Of a stretch of DNA of 37,017 nucleotides, positions 1-5,537 are shown in pieces; the stretch's first letter is position 1, and each line of letters begins with the position of its first letter. The notes beneath the pieces are model-generated. The model saw only the letters and a list, made by a program, of their open reading frames with translations. It did not search any database and was not told the DNA's origin. The stretch is from a virus, in the IMG/VR virus record IMGVR_UViG_3300041402_000238, positions 1-37,017 of that record. One strand, 5' to 3'. The translations under genes and the position numbers were made by a program.

Positions 1-127
1 TGCCAATTATCAGACATGCGATTATAAGCCCATGCGAGACAGGCTTTTGTATCCGGTGGATAATGTTTGGTTATTGGTGTGATTGTTACTACACCCTGAA
101 AATTACTTATATGTACATCTGGATGAG
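1..127. repeat. Terminal direct repeat, left copy (circular closure)
   Basis: These 127 bases are identical to 36891-37017. The repeat lies inside the small terminase gene, and joining the two copies gives an uninterrupted reading frame, so the window is a closed circle of 36,890 bp. A length of exactly 127 matches the largest k-mer commonly used by short-read assemblers. It is therefore more likely an assembly overlap than a true phage terminal repeat. The genome is probably circularly permuted or was assembled from concatemers. Confidence 0.95.
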
Positions 128-353
128 AATAACCGATAGCCCTATGGTACAAAGCTCGTTCGACCTGCATATTAGGCATGTCTTTACCAAGCTTTAAAGA
201 GTGACAAAATGCCTTATGCTTTAATTTCCATCGGTGAATCGTTCTAACATCAACACTAAATGCATCTGCAAGGTCTATATCAGTAGCGCCTAATTCGCAC
301 ATCTTACCCGCGATTTTATCGTATGTTTTCTTGTATACTGTTGGCCTTGCCAT
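1..353 (-). CDS. terS: Terminase small subunit, N-terminal part (continues at 36890)
   Basis: On the closed circle this is a 145-aa protein starting at ATG 353, behind a strong AAGGGG ribosome site, and ending at 36806. It begins MARPTVYKKTYDKI. A helix-turn-helix lies at about residues 20-45 (ATDIDLADAFSVDVRTIHRW), the usual DNA-recognition element of small terminases that mark the packaging site. Its stop overlaps the ATG of the large subunit (TAATG), which fixes its role by position. The C-terminal tail is acidic (SNNDDNDKELAEAL), as in the family. It is split here only because the circle was cut inside the gene. Confidence 0.88.
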   Translation of the reverse strand, partial: MARPTVYKKTYDKIAGKMCELGATDIDLADAFSVDVRTIHRWKLKHKAFCHSLKLGKDMPNMQVERALYHRAIGYSHPDVHISNFQGVVTITPITKHYPPDTKACLAWAYNRMSDNW

Positions 354-394
354 TCTAACCCCTTGGATTAGTTATATTTTGTTCTTATTTGGTA

Positions 395-411
395 TCAAAT
401 ATTATATTTGA
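395..411. promoter_or_regulatory. 17-bp palindrome overlapping a -10-like TATAAT upstream of terminase
   Basis: TCAAATAT and ATATTTGA face each other around one central base. On the minus strand the palindrome contains TATAAT (401-406), 42 bp upstream of the terS start. No good -35 sits 16-18 bp upstream, so any promoter here would probably need an activator. It is a candidate late promoter/operator at the entry to the morphogenesis genes, but AT-rich palindromes also arise by chance. Confidence 0.35.
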
Positions 412-440
412 ATTAAGGCTGTCATATCATTGTGAATCTC

Positions 441-674
441 TTATTGCTGCTTTTTTTGCTGCTCTTCTATTAGAATATTAGCAAGTTTATCTATATAAAT
501 ACCATATTTAATCAGATTTTTCTTACAAGTAAAGGTTTTATCTCGCTTTGGTAAATCCGGTATTTCAATCGGTGCAATTAGAGCCGGACTGAGCGCATTT
601 GATTTTACGCTGCAGCCTTGTGTAATGCTCATCTGAAAAATCGCTGCCATCAGGGGATAATATAAGGGACTCAT
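441..674 (-). CDS. Rz1-like outer-membrane spanin lipoprotein
   Basis: 77 aa. The start ATG 674 follows AAGG at good spacing and lies inside the Rz-like gene in another frame, the classical Rz/Rz1 overlapping arrangement. A short hydrophobic N-terminus leads to SITQGCS, a lipobox-like site with Cys21. A proline-rich segment follows (SPALIAPIEIPDLP), as in Rz1 proteins. Such proteins sit in the outer membrane and join the inner-membrane spanin to fuse the membranes at lysis. The gene extends 124 bp past the Rz stop, so the pair is overlapping rather than fully nested. The lipobox is not ideal (T-Q-G-C). Confidence 0.68.
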   Translation of the reverse strand: MSPLYYPLMAAIFQMSITQGCSVKSNALSPALIAPIEIPDLPKRDKTFTCKKNLIKYGIYIDKLANILIEEQQKKQQ

Positions 675-903
675 TATTTTTAACCTTATGCTCTAATTCG
701 GTTGTCTCAGAATTAAGTTTATTTGTGTTTTTATCAATGATAACGGCTTTCTTATCGCCTTCAACGACTTTATCGAGATTTGATATTGCCTGGGCCTCGC
801 CTATGTCTTTTTTGGCATACATATAACCAGATGGGGCACCTATGGCCAGCCCTATAATTAGTACTAATGTGCGAGGCAATTGTATGCCTGATAGATTAAT
901 CAC
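565..903 (-). CDS. Rz-like inner-membrane spanin
   Basis: 112 aa with GTG start 903, overlapping the upstream holin-like stop (GTGA). One N-terminal membrane segment (about residues 10-28, RTLVLIIGLAIGAPSGYMYA) is followed by a charged, probably coiled-coil periplasmic part (about 35-85). This is the topology of i-spanins. The out-of-frame lipoprotein gene inside its 3' end supports the call. The last residues (KCAQSGSNCTD) carry two cysteines that could form disulfides. Confidence 0.7.
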   Translation of the reverse strand: MINLSGIQLPRTLVLIIGLAIGAPSGYMYAKKDIGEAQAISNLDKVVEGDKKAVIIDKNTNKLNSETTELEHKVKNNESLILSPDGSDFSDEHYTRLQRKIKCAQSGSNCTD

Positions 904-1067
904 TTCAAAACCCTTTTCTCAGCCACATTAGCAACCTTATACATACCAAGAATAACGATCATCAATGCCAAGAATGTCTGTTCTGTTATCCAACTCATAG
1001 GTAATGCCACCATTAAATAAATCAAAGATAACGCGGTAAGCCAGAATTTTGTACTTGAATGGTTCAT
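900..1067 (-). CDS. Small holin-like protein with two membrane segments
   Basis: 55 aa, too short for routine ORF lists. ATG 1067 overlaps the preceding stop (TGATG) and its stop overlaps the GTG of the Rz-like gene, so it sits tightly in the lysis cassette. Two hydrophobic stretches (about residues 8-25 and 29-44) are separated by a short polar turn. A basic C-terminus follows (VAEKRVLK). Size, topology and position next to spanins fit a class II-type holin. No family signature is recognised. Confidence 0.6.
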   Translation of the reverse strand: MNHSSTKFWLTALSLIYLMVALPMSWITEQTFLALMIVILGMYKVANVAEKRVLK

Positions 1068-1411
1068 CACTGAACCCCTCGACGGGATTCATACCGCCAC
1101 TTTTTTAGGCTGTCTACGTCCACCCTTACCTCATGCATATTGTTACCAACTTTGTCGATCTTTTGAGTATTGAATTCTATTTTTTTACCGTAGCCGTTTA
1201 ATTCTTTCGTATGATATTCTAAGATAGTGGAATGAGTCGCCATTGTTTGCAGCGTTTCTTTTTGAAGATCATTTCCTTCTTTAATCTCGCTCCTGATCTC
1301 ATCAGCCCACCATGATCCAAGTGCCATTATTAACACCATAAACAAATTACTAGCCGTTATATGTCTCTCGACAAGCTTATCAACAACCCTGATCGGCTTA
1401 TCTTCCGACAT
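1067..1411 (-). CDS. Membrane-anchored coiled-coil protein, possible holin partner
   Basis: 114 aa. A membrane segment at about residues 21-38 (SNLFMVLIMALGSWWADEI) is followed by a long heptad-rich polar region and a basic end (KKWRYESRRGVQ). It lies directly upstream of the two-TM holin-like gene, with overlapping stop and start. The layout recalls haemolysin XhlA-like or antiholin-like accessory proteins, though XhlA carries its membrane segment at the C-terminus. It acts at the inner membrane. The exact role in lysis timing is inference. Confidence 0.5.
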   Translation of the reverse strand: MSEDKPIRVVDKLVERHITASNLFMVLIMALGSWWADEIRSEIKEGNDLQKETLQTMATHSTILEYHTKELNGYGKKIEFNTQKIDKVGNNMHEVRVDVDSLKKWRYESRRGVQ

Positions 1412-1413
1412 AG

Positions 1414-1524
1414 CTATTTACCATTATCTGCCAACATGGTTTTACCTGTGTAAGGCGCTGATTTCTTCTTCTTTTTCTTAATCGTGGACTTTTTCTTAGG
1501 TGCGGTTTTTTTCTTCTTAGGCAT
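1414..1524 (-). CDS. Very lysine-rich 36-aa protein
   Basis: ATG 1524 to TAG 1414. The sequence starts MPKKKKTAPKKK and has further lysine runs up to residue 21, then a short non-basic tail ending in LADNGK. About 16 of 36 residues are Lys. It lies 2 bp upstream of the lysis-membrane gene. The composition resembles histone H1-like tails and small nucleic-acid-binding peptides. Binding DNA, RNA or acidic membrane is possible. No family is recognised. Confidence 0.5.
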   Translation of the reverse strand: MPKKKKTAPKKKSTIKKKKKKSAPYTGKTMLADNGK

Positions 1525-1532
1525 GATAATCC

Positions 1533-1742
1533 CTATTTGTCGGGTTTTAAGTTGTCGAGTAAGTTACTAAACACTAGTTTATCATAGTCAATGTCTTTTT
1601 GCTTGTTGGGGCATTGGTGGCAAGATAGATGAACGGCTGATGTACAGCATGGTTCTACTGGGAATGGAACTGGATAGGGATTTGACATCTGGTGGGTGCC
1701 GATAGATGGCTGATAAATTCTCTTTGCTTTATCTTCATTCAT
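1533..1742 (-). CDS. Cysteine-rich small protein
   Basis: 69 aa. The middle holds C-C, then C..C pairs (EPCCTSAVHLSCHQCPNK), suggesting metal or disulfide bonding. Its ATG overlaps the end of the upstream 73-aa gene by 8 bp, so translation is probably coupled. I do not recognise a family. Confidence 0.5.
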   Translation of the reverse strand: MNEDKAKRIYQPSIGTHQMSNPYPVPFPVEPCCTSAVHLSCHQCPNKQKDIDYDKLVFSNLLDNLKPDK

Positions 1743-1956
1743 CAGAATAATCCCCGTTCATCATCTTTGCTTTAAATGTCTCTAATAACCATAATATCTG
1801 CTCTTGAGTCATGTTTGTAGAGGCCCTAGCATCGAGATAACCGTCTTTGCCATACCCAAGTATATAAACAGATTCATACTCGCCTATAGCCTGCTCTAGA
1901 ACATTGTCAGGATTATCTGCTGCATCTTTTGTGTATAACTTAACTATCTCATTCAT
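1735..1956 (-). CDS. Small phage protein, unknown function
   Basis: 73 aa, ATG 1956. A compact globular sequence with ESVYILGYGKDGYLDARAST followed by a helix (TQEQILWLLETFKAKMM). This resembles small phage proteins with a short beta-sheet followed by a WLLE helix that are often found near early genes. The function is unknown. It overlaps the next gene by 8 bp. Confidence 0.6.
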   Translation of the reverse strand: MNEIVKLYTKDAADNPDNVLEQAIGEYESVYILGYGKDGYLDARASTNMTQEQILWLLETFKAKMMNGDYSDE

Positions 1957-2017
1957 ATCTTATTATACCATTATTAGATGTTATCTGGTGTAAGGTGTTC
2001 TATTGGGTGGTTATGTG

Positions 2018-2215
2018 TTACGAAAACTCACAGTTTCCAGTCGCCCACTTCATTTTTTTTAGTAGGTCTGGTTTTCGTAAGCCGCATTTAATGTGTTTAT
2101 TAATTAGCTTAAATAACTCATCCTCGAACTTCTCAGGCGAGCCATCACATAACAACTCATTTGATCCGGACGCACTAACATTGCGCGAGTCCACAGCTTT
2201 TTTCATTTCTAACAT
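2018..2215 (-). CDS. Small hypothetical protein
   Basis: 65 aa from ATG 2215 (MLEMKKAVDSRN). The ORF is open to ATG 2251, but that start would run 28 bp into the upstream gene and has no ribosome site, so 2215 is preferred. A charged helical C-terminal half (EKFEDELFKLINKHIKCGL) ends in NCEFS. Function unknown. Confidence 0.45.
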   Translation of the reverse strand: MLEMKKAVDSRNVSASGSNELLCDGSPEKFEDELFKLINKHIKCGLRKPDLLKKMKWATGNCEFS

Positions 2216-2223
2216 TCTTTCTG

Positions 2224-2418
2224 CTATGCAGCCTCTAAAAATAGCGCCCATTGTTCTACGTGCTGGTCAAAATTATCGTTTGGCTGATCTTCGTATCTGA
2301 ATTTCTTGCCGTCCCATGCTGCTACTTGGTATCCAGAGTCACACCATTTCGGGCAGTAACAAATTAACGCTCTGTTTCTTGGTGGTTTATGGCCGTAATT
2401 AATTTCAATCCAGTTCAT
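2224..2418 (-). CDS. DUF551-like small protein
   Basis: 64 aa, ATG 2418. It starts MNWIEINYGHKPPRNRALI, then CYCPKW, then a tryptophan-rich end (QHVEQWALFLEAA). This pattern (W-I near the start, a P-P/L-P turn, an exposed beta-strand, then a W near the end) matches the DUF551 type of small phage proteins of unknown role. A second protein of the same kind is encoded at 11836-12096 in the opposite unit. It lies just downstream of the first attC-like site. Confidence 0.5.
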   Translation of the reverse strand: MNWIEINYGHKPPRNRALICYCPKWCDSGYQVAAWDGKKFRYEDQPNDNFDQHVEQWALFLEAA

Positions 2419-2438
2419 AATCTGTTCCTTAATAAAAA

Positions 2439-2501
2439 ATATAACAAATAAATCAAATCGGAGCGCATAAAGCCGCGCCCGTTTATTAATGGTCGTTATA
2501 T
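2439..2501 (+). repeat. attC-like site A (integron cassette recombination site)
   Basis: 63 bp. The outer boxes ATATAAC (2439-2445) and GTTATAT (2495-2501) are inverted. The left arm continues AAATAAATCAAATCGG and the right ends GGTCGTTATAT. The inner stem is CGG-A-GCGC against GCGCCCG with a loop of about 8 nt. The A after CGG is extrahelical, as in classical attC sites such as that of aadA1 (GCCGACGCC against GGCGCGGC). The left-arm extra bases give the plus strand the usual top-strand polarity. The right box contains the stop codon of the minus-strand gene 2496-2723. Confidence 0.65.
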
Positions 2502-2723
2502 TCCAAACTTCCCATATTTATCGGTTAGCCCTTTAATTAAATCAGTAGCCTCGTCCACGTCATCTTTCAATGCCTTTGCTAAATATTTGTTTTTTGTTGT
2601 CGTCATGCCGAGGCTTACCATATGCTCATTGTAAACTTCAAGCGCGTTATCTCTCGCCGTTTCCAAAGCAAAATATATACGCTTCATTAAATTTTCTTCA
2701 ACAGAATATAACAAATCACTCAT
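2496..2723 (-). CDS. Cassette gene 1: hypothetical 75-aa protein
   Basis: ATG 2723 is chosen because GGAG lies 8 bp upstream. The longer reading to 2765 has no ribosome site and runs through attC-like site B. Mostly helical and charged (ENLMKRIYFALETARDNALE, then KALKDDVDEATDLIKGLT). Its stop TAA lies in the outer box of site A and its first codons read through the outer box of site B. No family recognised. The gene is oriented against the usual attC polarity. Confidence 0.6.
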   Translation of the reverse strand: MSDLLYSVEENLMKRIYFALETARDNALEVYNEHMVSLGMTTTKNKYLAKALKDDVDEATDLIKGLTDKYGKFGI

Positions 2724-2786
2724 GTCACTCTCTCCGTTCATTCGGATGCGCGAAAAGCCGCGCACCGCATAGTTAAGCCGTTATAT
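2706..2786 (+). repeat. attC-like site B
   Basis: 81 bp. Outer boxes are ATATAAC (2706-2712) and GTTATAT (2780-2786). The inner stem CGG-A-TGCGCG pairs perfectly with CGCGCACCG over 9 bp, with one extrahelical A and a hexanucleotide loop (aaaagc). The left arm is about 18 bp longer than in sites A and C. The extra stretch carries the GGAG ribosome site and ATG of the gene at 2496-2723, so a start region seems to have been built into the site. Confidence 0.65.
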
Positions 2787-2963
2787 TTCAATAATCTCAG
2801 TATCAATACCTGTCGCCTGAAAAACATATTCCTGCAACGCTTCTGCTTTACTGTCTGGTATTTTCAACGCATGCTCGCTCTCTGTCCCATGTACCCATGT
2901 AACAAACACAGCACCCCTTAATTCACAAACATAAAACCCATTATTAGTTCGAAGTGATTTCAT
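2781..2963 (-). CDS. Cassette gene 2: hypothetical 60-aa protein
   Basis: ATG 2963 after AAGGATAAGTAA, a good ribosome site. A beta-rich N-terminal half (NNGFYVCELRGAVFVTWVHG) is followed by a helix (KAEALQEYVFQATG). The stop TAA lies inside the GTTATAT outer box of site B. No family recognised. Bounded by attC-like sites B and C, it is a complete single-gene cassette. Confidence 0.6.
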   Translation of the reverse strand: MKSLRTNNGFYVCELRGAVFVTWVHGTESEHALKIPDSKAEALQEYVFQATGIDTEIIEI

Positions 2964-2987
2964 TTACTTATCCTTTATTTTAAAAAA

Positions 2988-3054
2988 ATATAACAAATCG
3001 CTTAAGAATCGGACTCGCAAAAGCGGCGAGCCGCTTAGCTCAAGGTCGTTATGT
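2988..3054 (+). repeat. attC-like site C (best example)
   Basis: 67 bp. Outer boxes are ATATAAC (2988-2994) and GTTATGT (3048-3054). The left arm reads AACAAATCGCTTAAG and the right arm CGCTTAGCTCAAGGTCGTTA, very close to the aadA1-type arms TAACAATTCGTTCAAG and GGCTTAACTCAAGCGTTA. The inner stem CGG-A-CTCGC pairs with GCGAGCCG, with one extrahelical A. GCTTAAG against the complement GCTAAG leaves one extra T, at the place of the second extrahelical base in classical sites. Confidence 0.72.
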
Positions 3055-3249
3055 GTCTAATTTAATACCTTGTGGCATCCCGTCATTCTCAAAGTGCCAG
3101 CTTTCGCTATCATCTGGATATATAGCGTTGCTACTCAATGCCCCTACCTCTCTAGCTTCGGCTATTTTCAATGACTCTTCTTCTGTCTCAGCTTCAATTA
3201 CTGTCCATGCTGAAACGGTTAGTGTTGCGCCCACCGTAAACTTTTTCAT
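3049..3249 (-). CDS. Cassette gene 3: hypothetical 66-aa protein
   Basis: ATG 3249 (MKKFTVGATLTVSAWTVIEA) with GAGAGG upstream. The ORF is open to 3276, but that start would lie in site D. One beta-hairpin is followed by a helix (ETEEESLKIAEAREVG), a layout also seen in the unrelated-looking gene at 12773-13003. The stop TAA lies inside the GTTATGT outer box of site C. Role unknown. Bounded by sites C and D. Confidence 0.62.
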   Translation of the reverse strand: MKKFTVGATLTVSAWTVIEAETEEESLKIAEAREVGALSSNAIYPDDSESWHFENDGMPQGIKLDT

Positions 3250-3274
3250 ACTCAATAACCTCTCAATTAAAACC

Positions 3275-3324
3275 ACATAACAAATAAATTAAGACCGTTC
3301 GTTTCACATAACAAGTCGTTATCC
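3275..3324 (+). repeat. attC-like site D, shortened or degenerate
   Basis: 50 bp from ACATAAC (3275-3281) to GTTATCC (3318-3324). The left arm (AACAAATAAATTAAG) matches the other sites and the right end has the shared TCGTTAT. The inner GC-rich stem with the extrahelical A is missing. CACATAACAA occurs twice (3274-3283 and 3305-3314), which suggests deletion or fusion of two half-sites. It marks the upstream end of the cassette stretch. Confidence 0.45.
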
Positions 3325-3340
3325 TATTTATAATTAATGG

Positions 3341-3820
3341 CTATAAAGCAACATCTAAAACATATCGCTGATAATTGTCCATAAATTCACTAACCTCACC
3401 CGCGCCTAAATGCGTATTATAAAATTCTTTCCAGTATTCGGCCAAACCTATAATATCGTCTTTATCTGGCAATGCTTTTGGTACTCGTAAATAATGAATA
3501 CGGCACATTACAGCAGCATATCTAAGATTAAAGATCATCGTTTCTGGTTCAAAAAAATCATCATCAAATGCGCCCTGTAGATCTTTATACAACTGGCTTC
3601 TAAAGCCTATATAATTATGCCAGATGTCATCATGAGTCGCATCCTCCATCTGGAATATACCTTTTGCTGGCCCTGATGGATACTGAGATAAATAAGCTCC
3701 CATAGCTGATTCCTGAGCGCATGTACCAAGCAATAAATTAACAGCGGCATCACTGCCTTTGTCAATTTCATCTAATGCCGGAATGATTATTAAGTCTCTT
3801 AATTGTTTAGGATTTATCAT
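3341..3820 (-). CDS. Lysozyme/transglycosylase-like endolysin
   Basis: 159 aa. GTCAQESAMGAYLSQ holds the likely catalytic Glu37. It is followed by the substrate-groove segment AKGIFQMEDATHDDIW (52-67), a G-I-F-Q motif typical of lysozyme-superfamily phage lysins. No signal peptide or membrane segment is seen, so export would need a holin. It would cut peptidoglycan at lysis. It lies about 1.9 kb upstream of the holin/spanin genes, separated from them by the cassette stretch, which is an unusual split of the lysis genes. A virion-associated lysin is the alternative. Confidence 0.65.
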   Translation of the reverse strand: MINPKQLRDLIIIPALDEIDKGSDAAVNLLLGTCAQESAMGAYLSQYPSGPAKGIFQMEDATHDDIWHNYIGFRSQLYKDLQGAFDDDFFEPETMIFNLRYAAVMCRIHYLRVPKALPDKDDIIGLAEYWKEFYNTHLGAGEVSEFMDNYQRYVLDVAL

Positions 3821-3833
3821 TATCTACCTCTTG

Positions 3834-4025
3834 TTAAATCTCGTTATCATTGCCATATCTATCTATAGCATCCATTCCGGTTAATTCCGGCACAATCGTA
3901 CTCCCATATTTACCGGTTGTACTGTGCGCCATTACATGCATAAAGCAAAAATATATAAGTCTTTTGGGTAGCTTTCCAACCAACCAATACCAAAAGTTTA
4001 CCTCTTTTACGCTCATATTTTTCAT
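3834..4025 (-). CDS. Small conserved phage protein, unknown role
   Basis: 63 aa, ATG 4025 with AGGTAAGTA upstream. It contains LPKRLIYFCFMHVMAHSTTG and YGSTIVPELTGMDAIDRYG. This pattern (L-P-x-R-L-x-Y-F-C, A-H-x-T-T-G-K-Y, V-P-E-L-T-x-M-D-A) recurs in small proteins of many tailed phages close to lysis or early genes. Its function is not known to me. Ends 14 bp before the endolysin start. Confidence 0.6.
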   Translation of the reverse strand: MKNMSVKEVNFWYWLVGKLPKRLIYFCFMHVMAHSTTGKYGSTIVPELTGMDAIDRYGNDNEI

Positions 4026-4152
4026 TACTTACCTCTTGTTAGGGTAGCGATCCACTAGCACAATACCTCACGCTTTTTGCTTCCTCAAGGGTGGCCGTAA
4101 GCACCTTAGCTAGTTTCACGCCATATCTATTATAACCTTTAACGATCTGAAA
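4026..4152. other. Intergenic stretch with a possible micro-ORF
   Basis: 127 bp without a convincing gene. On the minus strand one frame is open across it and ends at 4039, reading GVKLAKVLTATLEEAKSVRY near the end. The only normal start in it is GTG 4119 (26 aa) without a well-placed ribosome site. It could be a gene remnant. No terminator is visible. Confidence 0.25.
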
Positions 4153-4434
4153 TTAGAAAATAAGCGATCTAATTTCATTTAAAATATCATGAATTTCAGA
4201 GCATTGGTTCTTGATCGTCTCCGGGCTCTCGTCTAACACCCTTAAAAGACTTGATTGTAGCGGCTTAACATCATTTACTGGCTCACCTTCTGGCCTTGGC
4301 GACTCTCTTATTTCATCCAATAAATCAATTGCGTGTTCTTTTACGTCTTGCAAGCTTTTAAGCGAGTTATGCAAAACGATATGCTTTGATTCTCTTGATG
4401 CAGCACCAGACCCTGGTATTTCTTCTTCGCTCAT
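4153..4434 (-). CDS. Hypothetical helical protein
   Basis: 93 aa, ATG 4434 behind GGAG. A polar start (MSEEEIPGSGAASRESKH), then helices with heptad-like hydrophobics (NSLKSLQDVKEHAIDLLDEI and IKNQCSEIHDILNEIRSLIF), probably an oligomerising coiled coil. It lies directly downstream of SSB, so a DNA-metabolism role is possible but unproven. Confidence 0.55.
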   Translation of the reverse strand: MSEEEIPGSGAASRESKHIVLHNSLKSLQDVKEHAIDLLDEIRESPRPEGEPVNDVKPLQSSLLRVLDESPETIKNQCSEIHDILNEIRSLIF

Positions 4435-4460
4435 CTTTACTCTCCGTTATGTTAAATTAA

Positions 4461-4925
4461 TTAGCCGTATTCTGTTAATGAAGCAAATGGAATATCATCT
4501 GAAAAATCATCTCCACAACTAGGCGCTGATTGTCGCGGCTGCTGGGAATTGCTTGACTGTGATTGACCGGCATTGTCATTGCTTTCTCTGCCGCCTAACA
4601 TCTGCATTTCATTGGCTTTGATTTTTGTCGTGTAACGATCATTGCCTGACTTATCTGTCCACTTCTCAGTATTCAAACTACCTTCAATATAAACCTGTGC
4701 GCCTTTTTTCAGGTATTCACCAGCAATTTCAGCCAGACGACCAAAGAACACGACATTATGCCATTCGGTCTTACTTTGCTTTTCACCCGTATCTTTTGCT
4801 TTCCATTCTTCCGTAGTAGCAATGCTGATATTGGTTACAGCTTTACCAGATGGGGTATAGCGAGTTTCAGGGTCTTTCCCACAGTTACCCACCAAAATTA
4901 CTTTGTTTACACCTCTGCTGCTCAT
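4461..4925 (-). CDS. ssb: Single-stranded DNA-binding protein
   Basis: 154 aa. The N-terminal OB fold is clear: [40 protein letters not shown], then [20 protein letters not shown] and [16 protein letters not shown] Gln/Ser-rich linker follows (about 115-135) and then an acidic DDFSDDIPF motif. In host SSBs the DDIPF tip ends the protein and recruits partners. Here seven more residues (ASLTEYG) follow. It would coat single-stranded phage DNA during replication and recombination, together with the ERF protein at 13189-13938. Confidence 0.93.
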   Translation of the reverse strand: MSSRGVNKVILVGNCGKDPETRYTPSGKAVTNISIATTEEWKAKDTGEKQSKTEWHNVVFFGRLAEIAGEYLKKGAQVYIEGSLNTEKWTDKSGNDRYTTKIKANEMQMLGGRESNDNAGQSQSSNSQQPRQSAPSCGDDFSDDIPFASLTEYG

Positions 4926-4935
4926 TGCTTTGTCC

Positions 4936-5316
4936 TTATTTGACAGTTAACTGATTTAAGTCTACATTGAAGCGACTAAGCTTTTCTGGTGCGCCATACC
5001 AATATTCTAACCTTCCATTCCATAGGGTTACTTTTACTCGATATTGTATTGAATGATTATCTGTATTTCTTACATGATACCAAACATAGCCGCCATGCTT
5101 TCCAAAGCTGCCATATTGATAACCTTCATCGCGAATTATTTCCCATCCACGCTGTGATATATCGGCTGGCGCTATCGCTCTGATTTCTTCAATATTTCCA
5201 TCTGTCCCTACAATAGAGTAATAAATAAAACTTAGCACAAATAGTATTAATACAGACCTGATCGGGAATTTATCGATAATCCACCCAATTATTTTTTCAT
5301 AGTTTATGTTTTTCAT
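4936..5316 (-). CDS. Inner-membrane protein with one N-terminal anchor
   Basis: 126 aa, ATG 5316. One membrane segment (about residues 18-36, [19 protein letters not shown]) is followed by an approximately 90-residue soluble domain rich in aromatic residues ([31 protein letters not shown]). The charge pattern puts the C-terminal domain outside the cytoplasm. Possible superinfection-exclusion or cell-surface role by topology only. No family recognised. Starts at the stop of the upstream zinc-finger gene. Confidence 0.55.
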   Translation of the reverse strand: MKNINYEKIIGWIIDKFPIRSVLILFVLSFIYYSIVGTDGNIEEIRAIAPADISQRGWEIIRDEGYQYGSFGKHGGYVWYHVRNTDNHSIQYRVKVTLWNGRLEYWYGAPEKLSRFNVDLNQLTVK

Positions 5317-5537
5317 TAGCTAACTCCCGTAGTTTTCAATAATTGTTTCAATTCGTGCTCGTGTTCTTGCTTGCCTATTGCGCTGACATCAACTATAGGC
5401 ATCATTTTTAAATATAGCGCTCTTTTGTCTTTTCTGCTCATCGCTTTATGTACATTGCTTTTATACACATGGCTAGTTATTGACTCTTGACTGCGAGTTA
5501 AATATTTTTTACCACATTCTGGACATGACACAATCAC
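5316..5537 (-). CDS. Zinc-finger-like small protein
   Basis: 73 aa with GTG start 5537 overlapping the upstream TGA (GTGA). The N-terminus CPECGKKYLTRSQESITSHV with a later histidine (SNVHK) has the C-x2-C and H spacing of a single C2H2-type finger. The rest is basic and helical. It probably binds DNA or protein. The stop also overlaps the next start, so it is translated as part of a coupled string. Confidence 0.55.
   Translation of the reverse strand: MIVSCPECGKKYLTRSQESITSHVYKSNVHKAMSRKDKRALYLKMMPIVDVSAIGKQEHEHELKQLLKTTGVS

Noticed and set aside
1-127. True phage direct terminal repeat
   Set aside because: It lies within the terS coding frame and equals a common assembler k-mer length; assembly overlap is the simpler explanation.
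3053-3280. 75-aa plus-strand ORF across cassette 3
   Set aside because: It is the reverse-frame shadow of the better minus-strand gene (MKKFTVGATLTVSAW...), has no ribosome site, and begins in the attC-like box. Considered carefully because normal attC polarity would predict plus-strand genes.
4026-4060. Further attC sites at GTTAGGG-like words (4039, 8019, 8247)
   Set aside because: They lack a partner TAACAA box and inner stem at suitable distance; only the core-like word is present.
4039-4119. 26-aa ORF with GTG start
   Set aside because: Too short, no ribosome site; described only as an intergenic note.
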